Notes under the pieces: model-generated
Told to the model about the DNA's origin: nothing
The model's input: only the letters and a program-made list of their open reading frames with translations
Database searches by the model: none
Translations under genes and position numbers: made by a program
In this document: positions 59,090 through 64,000 of the stretch, piece by piece
Position numbering within the stretch: the first letter of the stretch is position 1
How the letters are laid out: each line of letters opens with the position of its first letter
Origin: Shinella sp. CPCC 101442
GTDB taxonomy: Bacteria > Pseudomonadota > Alphaproteobacteria > Rhizobiales > Rhizobiaceae
Assembly: GCF_024704725.1 (NCBI RefSeq)
Contig: NZ_JALIQS010000011.1
Location: 48,970-112,969, forward strand
Length of the DNA: 64,000 nucleotides
Direction of reading: 5' to 3'

Positions 59090-59944
59090 ATGGCGCTCCC
59101 ATCCAGCTACAATACCGGCACGGCGTCGATCAGCGCCGGCGATACCGCCGTTACCGGTCAGGGCACGAGCTGGCTGACGGCGGGTATTCAGGCCGGTGAT
59201 ATCTACGTCGCCGCAGGCCTCCAGGCGGAAATCCTCTCGGTCAACAGCAATACGAGCATCACGCTCGCGGAGCCCTGGCCCGGCGCGACGCGCACCACGG
59301 CATCGTATCGTATCCGCTTCGTCGGCGATATGACGCGCGGGCTCACAGCGATGAACGCTGTCTTGGCGAGCATCAGCGGCGGCAACCTCTATGCGTTCTC
59401 AGCATTGGTATCGGCGGCAAACAAGCTCGGTTACTTCACCGGCGCCGGCACAATGGCTCTTACAGATCTGACGCCGGCGGCTCGCGCCATTCTCGGCCTT
59501 ACCGGTGCAGCGGGTGCGAAGGTGCCTGTCGTCACATCAACGACGGCCGCCGCTTTGCGCGATATCTTGGGAACGGTCGCACAAGCGAGCGGCACACCGA
59601 TCGGGAGCTTCTTCGAGCGGGGCAGCGCACCGGGTGGGGAGTATCTGCGCAGCGCCAACGGCCTCCAGATTTGCGTTGGCCCGGCCGGCATGTCTGGCGA
59701 CGTCAATCTGGCCGCGGGCAACATCTTCCGCGCCTCTGCCGACCCTGCCGGCATCCCTTGGACCCTGCCGGCCGCGTTCCGGGACACCGGTTACGTTTGC
59801 GGCATCAGCTCCGGCGGCAACATCACAACCCACTGGGGCGATGGAAGGCCCGTTTCGACGACGGTCGCCGGCTTGCAGCTTTGGGGGCCTGGCTCGGTGA
59901 CGGGGCGCGGCTTTCGTCCGTGGGCCTTCGGCCTTTGGTACTAG
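59090..59944 (+). CDS. Tail fibre protein
   Basis: The protein is 284 residues. The N-terminal half has repeated small beta segments (SISAGDTAVTGQGTSWLTAG, ITLAEPWPGATRT). The C-terminal end GRGFRPWAFGLWY is similar to tips of phage fibres. It is followed by small genes that may be assembly helpers. Confidence 0.75.
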   Translation: MALPSSYNTGTASISAGDTAVTGQGTSWLTAGIQAGDIYVAAGLQAEILSVNSNTSITLAEPWPGATRTTASYRIRFVGDMTRGLTAMNAVLASISGGNLYAFSALVSAANKLGYFTGAGTMALTDLTPAARAILGLTGAAGAKVPVVTSTTAAALRDILGTVAQASGTPIGSFFERGSAPGGEYLRSANGLQICVGPAGMSGDVNLAAGNIFRASADPAGIPWTLPAAFRDTGYVCGISSGGNITTHWGDGRPVSTTVAGLQLWGPGSVTGRGFRPWAFGLWY

Positions 59945-59953
59945 GAGAGAGAC

Positions 59954-60271
59954 ATGCATATCAGTTTCATCGGCCAGCGCCCCGCCGGCAATAACACGAC
60001 GCTCAACGTAACGAAGATCGGGGACATCCTCACGATCAACGGTGAGGCTTTCGACTTCTCACCGCTTCAGGAGGGCGAGACCATTCCGCTCGGGGAAATC
60101 CCGTGCGTATGGATCGTCAGCCCCGTCGAGCGGACCGGCGGAAACATCCACGTGACCCTCGTTGTGCCGATCAGTGCGGATCCGACGCCGGAAATGTTCG
60201 ACATCCCTGCACTCGACGGCGCGCTCAATGGGGTCATCGCCATCCCGCGCGATCCCAAACTGGAGGGTTGA
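59954..60271 (+). CDS. Hypothetical protein after the tail fibre
   Basis: The protein is 105 residues, beta-rich and acidic: NTTLNVTKIGDILTINGEAF and VERTGGNIHVTLVVPISADP. GGAGAGA precedes the ATG. A role in fibre assembly is inferred from position only. Confidence 0.6.
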   Translation: MHISFIGQRPAGNNTTLNVTKIGDILTINGEAFDFSPLQEGETIPLGEIPCVWIVSPVERTGGNIHVTLVVPISADPTPEMFDIPALDGALNGVIAIPRDPKLEG

Positions 60272-60274
60272 TAC

Positions 60275-60616
60275 ATGGCTTGGTCAGCAGCACAGGCAAA
60301 TATCATCACCTCGGCCATGCGCGCCGCAGAGGCGGAATCGGCGCTGCTTTCGCGGTATTCCGGCGCCATACAAGCACATCTCGACGGCAAAGCGCGGGAG
60401 CGCCACTACGACGGCATCCAGACGGCGATCACCTATCGCGATGATCCTAATCCGCTCTTCGCCGCAGAGGGCGCGGCGCTGTTCTCCTGGCGTTCGGCCG
60501 TGTGGACCTATGCAACGGCGGAGCTTTCCAAGGTGACGGCCGGTGAGCGCGACGTTCCCCCGGTGGACGCGTTTCTCGGAGAGCTGCCGGAGTTTCAATG
60601 GCCACCGCCGCCGTAG
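60275..60616 (+). CDS. Hypothetical fibre-assembly-like protein
   Basis: The protein is 113 residues: NIITSAMRAAEAESALLSRY, LFSWRSAVWTYATAELSKVT and a Pro-rich end (LPEFQWPPPP). It resembles small proteins after fibre genes in rhizobial phages. The function is unknown. Confidence 0.6.
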   Translation: MAWSAAQANIITSAMRAAEAESALLSRYSGAIQAHLDGKARERHYDGIQTAITYRDDPNPLFAAEGAALFSWRSAVWTYATAELSKVTAGERDVPPVDAFLGELPEFQWPPPP

Positions 60617-60956
60617 TGTACTTGGCTTCGCGACCCGGGCGGGTCTGGTAGCCCGGATCGCGTTACACCCAGAAGTTAGGGGTTCTAGGCCGCAATATAT
60701 TGCGCAACTTTTAGGGGATAGTCAAAGTGGCAGAAAACCCATTGCGTGAAGTACCAGCAAGAGCGGCGATCCTACAACCGCCAGCGTTACTGCGGCTACC
60801 AAAAACACTTTGTCGAAAATGCACGGCGCGCGCGCTGCTCATCCCACTCGTAGACCATGTGGATTTCTCCTCGCCTGAAACCAAATGACGAGATGAGTCG
60901 AGTCGCCCGAACGGTACAGGGTTTTCCTTGAGTGCGAGCCGGTGTGAGTGTTCTGA
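60617..60956. other. Intergenic region between fibre and lysis genes
   Basis: No normal gene is supported. On the reverse strand a 20-codon frame (60796-60858) starts after GAGGAGA and reads VYEWDEQRARRAF; it may be a micro-gene. A tRNA-like look at 60617-60700 does not hold up. This could hold the promoter of the lysis genes. Confidence 0.35.
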
Positions 60957-61076
60957 CTATATCCCAAAGAGGATCCAAGGCGGCATACCGATAATAATCG
61001 CGCCGGCTACGATGAGCGCACCGGCCGCCAACAACGTGTGATCCTGCTCTTTCTGTTCCTGCGATCTGTCCTTCAT
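60957..61076 (-). CDS. Tiny membrane protein (39 residues), reverse strand
   Basis: The frame starts MKDRSQEQKEQDHTLLAAGA and ends with one hydrophobic segment (LIVAGAIIIGMPPWILFGI). GGAGGCC precedes the ATG at 61076. It lies next to the lysis genes but reads away from them; the function is unknown. Confidence 0.55.
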   Translation of the reverse strand: MKDRSQEQKEQDHTLLAAGALIVAGAIIIGMPPWILFGI

Positions 61077-61164
61077 AGCGGCCTCCAGCCAGCGTGATCG
61101 GCGCTAAAATTCCCGACGGCGCGGTTTGTTCCAGCCGGCCGGCCTATCCATAGAAAGGACTACC

Positions 61165-61770
61165 ATGACCACGACCCTGCAGGTGCAGGAGCGCTTGATC
61201 GCGCTCGGCTACTATGTCGGCCCGAAAGGCGCTGACGGTGACTATGGCAAAGAAACTATCGGCGGCATTCTGTCGGCGCTTGAAGACCTCGCGGAACTGC
61301 AAGGCAAGCAGTTCCAAAAGCCCGGCGAACAGACGACCAGCGCCGCCGGCCGAAAGGCGATCACCCAGCGAGAAGGAAATGTCCTGACGGCTTATCAGGA
61401 CAGCGTCGGCGTCTGGACTATCGGTGTCGGCCATACCAGTGCCGCCGGCGCGCCGGCCGTCGCCAAGGGTATGAAGATCACCGCCGCCGAAAGCGATGAA
61501 ATCCTCAGTCGCGACCTGAAGACCTTCGAGGCCGGCGTTCGCGCCGCGGTCAAGGTGCCGGTGAACCAAAACGAGTTCGATGCGCTCGTGTCGCTGGCCT
61601 TCAACATCGGCGTCGGGGCGTTTTCGAAATCCACCCTCGTCAAGAAGCTCAATGCTGGCGATCGGGCCGGGGCGGCCGATCAGTTCCTCGTCTGGAACAA
61701 GGCGGGGGGCAAGGTGCTCCAGGGCCTAACCGCGCGCCGGCAGGCCGAGCGCAAACAGTTTCTCTCCTGA
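61165..61770 (+). CDS. Endolysin: peptidoglycan-binding plus GH24 lysozyme
   Basis: The protein is 201 residues. The N-terminal ~50 residues form a peptidoglycan-binding-like part (VQERLIALGYYVGPKGADGD). The lysozyme domain has TQREGNVLTAYQDSVGVWTI with the catalytic Glu, GVGHTS with the catalytic Thr, and VSLAFNIGVGAFSKSTLV. It should cleave peptidoglycan at lysis. There is no signal peptide, so release requires a holin. AAAGGAC precedes the ATG at 61165. Confidence 0.92.
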   Translation: MTTTLQVQERLIALGYYVGPKGADGDYGKETIGGILSALEDLAELQGKQFQKPGEQTTSAAGRKAITQREGNVLTAYQDSVGVWTIGVGHTSAAGAPAVAKGMKITAAESDEILSRDLKTFEAGVRAAVKVPVNQNEFDALVSLAFNIGVGAFSKSTLVKKLNAGDRAGAADQFLVWNKAGGKVLQGLTARRQAERKQFLS

Positions 61771-61781
61771 AAGGAAACACC

Positions 61782-62066
61782 ATGGACAGCAGCACCTATA
61801 GGGAGCGGGCCGGCGTGCTCGTCTCCGCCCTTGTCGTCATGGCTCTGATCGCCGTCGGACCAATCCAGCTTGCCGTCCAGGTCTACACCGGCCAGACGCT
61901 GACCTTCGATCAGACGTGGATGGTGACGGTCGCAGGGCTTGCCGGCACGGCTTTCGGTTTCCTGATCGGCAAGCAGTCGAGCAACGTTCCAGGCAGCACG
62001 ACGATCACCGCGGCATCTGGGACCGTTACGACGACGGTGACCGGCGATCCGAAAGAAGGCAGCTGA
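61782..62066 (+). CDS. Small membrane protein, holin candidate
   Basis: The 94-residue protein has two membrane segments (about 10-35: VLVSALVVMALIAVGPIQLA; about 46-66: MVTVAGLAGTAFGFLIG) and a Ser/Thr-rich tail. It lies directly after the endolysin, where holins usually are. Proof of holin function would require experiments. Confidence 0.65.
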   Translation: MDSSTYRERAGVLVSALVVMALIAVGPIQLAVQVYTGQTLTFDQTWMVTVAGLAGTAFGFLIGKQSSNVPGSTTITAASGTVTTTVTGDPKEGS

Positions 62067-62079
62067 GCGAGGAAGCACG

Positions 62080-62454
62080 ATGAGCCCACCCGAGATTGAT
62101 GCTGGCGTTCATCGCCAACTTGGCGAGCTGGTCGCCGGCATGCACGGACTGCAAGATTCCATTCGTCGCATGGAGGAGGCAGCCAGGCGATCGGAGGACA
62201 AATCGGAAGCGAGCAGGGCGGTCGTTCACCGCCGGCTCGACGAGGTGGTCGACCGCGTCGGCAAGGTGGAAACCTCGATCGTCACCGTTCAAGAGGATGT
62301 GACGGAGATGAAGCCGGTCACCGACGAGGTCAGGCGGTGGAAGCTCATGGGGATGGGGGCGTTAGGTGTCACGGGTTTGGCGGCCATGGCGCTCGGCGTG
62401 ACGTTCAGCGAGGCGTTGAAGCGAATAGGGATGGTGCTAATCGGAAAGGGCTAG
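62080..62454 (+). CDS. DUF1515-type membrane-anchored protein
   Basis: The 124-residue protein has a charged helical part (about 20-80: LQDSIRRMEEAARRSEDKSE) and one C-terminal membrane segment (GMGALGVTGLAAMALGVTF). This agrees with DUF1515 proteins of rhizobial phages. It may be a second lysis component (spanin- or holin-like). Confidence 0.65.
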   Translation: MSPPEIDAGVHRQLGELVAGMHGLQDSIRRMEEAARRSEDKSEASRAVVHRRLDEVVDRVGKVETSIVTVQEDVTEMKPVTDEVRRWKLMGMGALGVTGLAAMALGVTFSEALKRIGMVLIGKG

Positions 62455-62550
62455 GCCCGGGCGGTGGCGGTGCAAGGGGAGCACAAAGCCAATAGGCCCC
62501 AAACCCGCGCCTCTTTCCCATCACGAGGTATGCATGCGCCTTTTTGAATT

Positions 62551-62796
62551 TCAGGCGCCTGATTTGCTCAAAAATTCGATTAACGACCGAACTTTTCCTG
62601 TCGCGTAGACGATGTCTTCTCTCGGCATGTGAACAGTGATCTCAACCTCTTTCCAACCGGCGCCACTTTCGCGAGCATAAGTTACGGCGGCCTTCAACGA
62701 GGGCAATACTGCAGCTGCATGATCTGCCGTCCAAAGCTGAACTGAACATTCAGCATCGGCGTACTTTGAAAATGCGCCAATTGGATCGAACGCCAT
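62551..62796 (-). CDS. Hypothetical protein, reverse strand
   Basis: The protein is 81 residues: SKYADAECSVQLWTADHAAA, then MPREDIVYATGKVRSLIEFL. It is the first of the leftward genes at the right end. The start at 62796 has GAGGAT upstream. The family is not recognised. Confidence 0.6.
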   Translation of the reverse strand: MAFDPIGAFSKYADAECSVQLWTADHAAAVLPSLKAAVTYARESGAGWKEVEITVHMPREDIVYATGKVRSLIEFLSKSGA

Positions 62797-62957
62797 AATA
62801 TCCTCCAGTCATTCGCCGGATGAGATTCAGGCACCTCGGCACTTCGCAACTTTCATCCTCTACAGCAGAATCAGGCCGTACACTACTTGATGTAGCCGAT
62901 AGCCTAAATCGGCAGTTCACCTGCCTGTAACGGGTTCGGCGGCGGGCCATCGACAGG

Positions 62958-63134
62958 CTAGCGGATAAGTACCCCGGCCTCGTCAGCCGCCTCGATAAAC
63001 GCCTTCCGCGCCGCGGTGGCCTTCCTTGACGAGAACCGCAAAGCGCGACTTCCCAGACGCGCTTCACGGCTCTCGTTTTGCGGCCATCTGATTGGGGGAA
63101 CCAAATGCTCAGTGGGTACCGGGCGACCGCGCAT
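62958..63134 (-). CDS. DUF982-like protein, short or degraded
   Basis: The 58-residue frame ends with RWPQNESREARLG, KATAARKAFIEAADEAGVL, the C-terminal half of DUF982. The N-terminal strand part is missing, and the ribosome binding site is weak. It is probably a truncated copy. Another copy is at 63513-63794. Confidence 0.5.
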   Translation of the reverse strand: MRGRPVPTEHLVPPIRWPQNESREARLGSRALRFSSRKATAARKAFIEAADEAGVLIR

Positions 63135-63219
63135 TAACAACCGTGATCGCGGCCGCTTGTTCCGGGTGCCCAGCTTTATTCGATCTCCAAACGCTGGCCG
63201 GCCGTCCCCGCGCACAAGA

Positions 63220-63462
63220 TCATGCAGTCCCCGCGTCGTCTTGCATCTCCACCAGTTCTGCAAGGTCGACGAGCAACCTCTGAACGTCCGGCCCGATACG
63301 AGAGTTGTTGGCCTCGATGGTCATACGGATATTTGCGGCGTAGTGGGTCGGATCGAGTACGCCAGCCTCCTGGAGGGTTTTGACCAGAATGACTAGCGCG
63401 TTTGTGTGGGCGGCATGGATGGCGGCTATGGCCTGTACAATCTCGTCGGATTTCTTTGCCAT
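63220..63462 (-). CDS. Hypothetical protein, reverse strand
   Basis: The 80-residue protein is helical: DEIVQAIAAIHAAHTNALVI and RLLVDLAELVEMQ. GGAGGAGG precedes the ATG at 63462. It lies between two DUF982 genes. The function is unknown. Confidence 0.65.
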   Translation of the reverse strand: MAKKSDEIVQAIAAIHAAHTNALVILVKTLQEAGVLDPTHYAANIRMTIEANNSRIGPDVQRLLVDLAELVEMQDDAGTA

Positions 63463-63512
63463 CCATCCTCCTCCAAGGTGCATGCCCTACAGATGACTGA
63501 TTCACTTCATCT

Positions 63513-63794
63513 TCAAAAGCTCGCCGGCGTGAAACAGGATCGTCGGCGGTTAAAGATAGACCCTTCCGCCTCCTTTGCTGCGATTAGAAACGCTCTCCGC
63601 GCCTCAGAGGGCTCTGTCTTCCCTTCGAGCACATCCAGACATGTTTGCTGCGCCTTCTGAAGCGCCTCGCCGGTATCCACCGGCCACCTATCCATCAACG
63701 CTCTCGGTGCTTCAGCAGTGCTGGTCACAGCCCAGTACTTTCCGAGCTTGGTGGTTTCAAACGTGGTTGGTCTTTCCCACCCACCGATTTCCAT
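63513..63794 (-). CDS. DUF982 domain protein
   Basis: The 93-residue protein has EAPRALMDRWPVDTGEALQK, CLDVLEGKTEPSEARRAFLI and AAKEAEG, a full DUF982 pattern. Another DUF982-like gene lies downstream on the same strand. The start at 63794 follows GGGGTG. Confidence 0.75.
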   Translation of the reverse strand: MEIGGWERPTTFETTKLGKYWAVTSTAEAPRALMDRWPVDTGEALQKAQQTCLDVLEGKTEPSEARRAFLIAAKEAEGSIFNRRRSCFTPASF

Positions 63795-63810
63795 TTCACA
63801 CCCCACGCGA

Positions 63811-63838
63811 AACAAAGAGCCCCGCGCAGGGCGGGGCT
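63811..63838 (-). terminator. Rho-independent terminator, leftward
   Basis: AGCCCCGC (63818-63825) pairs with GCGGGGCT (63831-63838), loop of 5 bases, followed on the reverse strand by CTTTGTTT. It ends the partial gene at 63890. Confidence 0.7.
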
Positions 63839-63889
63839 AAGAGGTTTGGACCAATACGACAAGCAAACTCGTTACTGGTGGATTTGTTT

Positions 63890-64000
63890 CTAGCCTGCCA
63901 TGCGGTCTACTTCGCCTCTATCTGTGACGTGCCACCCCGCGCCGATCTTGTTCAGGGCGATGAAGCGCTGCTCGCCTTCAGGAGACTCCAGGATAAGCCC
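63890..64000 (-). CDS. Hypothetical protein, partial at the window edge
   Basis: The last 36 residues of a leftward gene are visible: SPEGEQRFIALNKIGAGWHV, then TDRGEVDRMAG and a TAG at 63890-63892. The start is outside the window. The fragment does not identify a family. Confidence 0.55.
   Translation of the reverse strand, partial: GLILESPEGEQRFIALNKIGAGWHVTDRGEVDRMAG

Larger units (their letters stand above)
8850..64000. mobile_element. Temperate siphovirus-type prophage in tRNA-Arg(TCT)
   Basis: The prophage starts in the 3' part of tRNA-Arg and runs past the end of the window. It has integrase, excisionase, early recombination genes, CI/Cro-like switch, replication-type genes, terminase, portal, head, tail, fibre and lysis genes in a coherent order. 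The tail order (tape measure, Dit-like, DUF2163, NlpC/P60-like, J-like) indicates a long non-contractile tail. I found no copy of the tRNA-Arg 3' end near the right edge, so the right att lies outside. Confidence 0.85.

Noticed and set aside
60617..60700. Possible tRNA-like sequence after the fibre genes
   Set aside because: A D-arm-like part and GGTTC are present, but the T arm and acceptor stem do not pair.
62455..64000. Right attachment site of the prophage (copy of the tRNA-Arg 3' end)
   Set aside because: I looked for the last 20-40 bases of tRNA-Arg here and found none; the leftward genes continue to the edge, so the end is probably outside.
1..64000. CRISPR array, rRNA or complete insertion sequence
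   Set aside because: No regularly spaced short direct repeats, no rRNA sequence and no transposase-like protein were found.

Overview
The window looks like part of a Rhizobiaceae-type alphaproteobacterial genome (Rhizobium, Agrobacterium, Ensifer or Shinella are all possible). The evidence is several DUF982 proteins, a DUF1515-type protein, GapR-like and GcrA-like proteins, the ETC complex I subunit next to tRNA-Arg(TCT), and the overall high-GC codon use. Almost all of the window is mobile DNA. Two independent integrations sit in neighbouring tRNA genes, separated by about 475 bases of host DNA that hold one respiratory gene.

Element 1 (1 to about 8375) is the right end of an element integrated in tRNA-Pro(TGG). 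Only the 3' half of that tRNA is present, at 8326-8375. The element carries an AbiEii-like nucleotidyltransferase, two unknown small proteins, a plasmid-type replication initiator with a roughly 590-base non-coding structured region upstream, a metallophosphoesterase, three small coupled genes, and a DNA-binding gene overlapping a tyrosine integrase that reads towards the att site. Its left end is outside the window. Host DNA follows: the NDUFS4-like ETC complex I subunit (8502-8807) and an intact tRNA-Arg(TCT) (8817-8893).

Element 2 (from the 3' end of tRNA-Arg to at least the end of the window, over 55 kb) is a temperate siphovirus-type prophage. In order it holds integrase and excisionase; small accessory genes; a leftward early operon (18279 down to 11583) with Gp157-like, RecT, NinB, HNH, Lar-like and ASCH-like genes; an immunity region (18.3-23.8 kb); a rightward early operon (Cro-like, a GapR-ParB-like fusion, HNH, MT-A70 methyltransferase, RusA, DUF1376, GcrA-like, NusG-like); and late genes for packaging, head, tail, fibres and lysis. 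The fibre, lysis and right-end genes run to the window edge. The second att site was not found and is probably to the right.

The clearest signal in the non-coding DNA is a lambda-like pair of control regions. A 19-bp inverted repeat (TGTAGC-N7-GCTACA) occurs twice at 18327-18379 and twice at 23548-23600, with the same 34-base spacing and the same promoter-like block facing outwards in both places. Between them lie the repressor, secreted and nuclease cargo genes, and a two-gene PIN-domain module in the position where lambda keeps rexAB. Other notable items are a portal protein with a C-terminal Acb1-like 2H phosphoesterase domain, a 44-bp repeat that joins small genes by stop/start overlap, a likely -1 frameshift in the tail chaperone genes, and many reverse-strand cargo genes placed at junctions of the head and tail operon.
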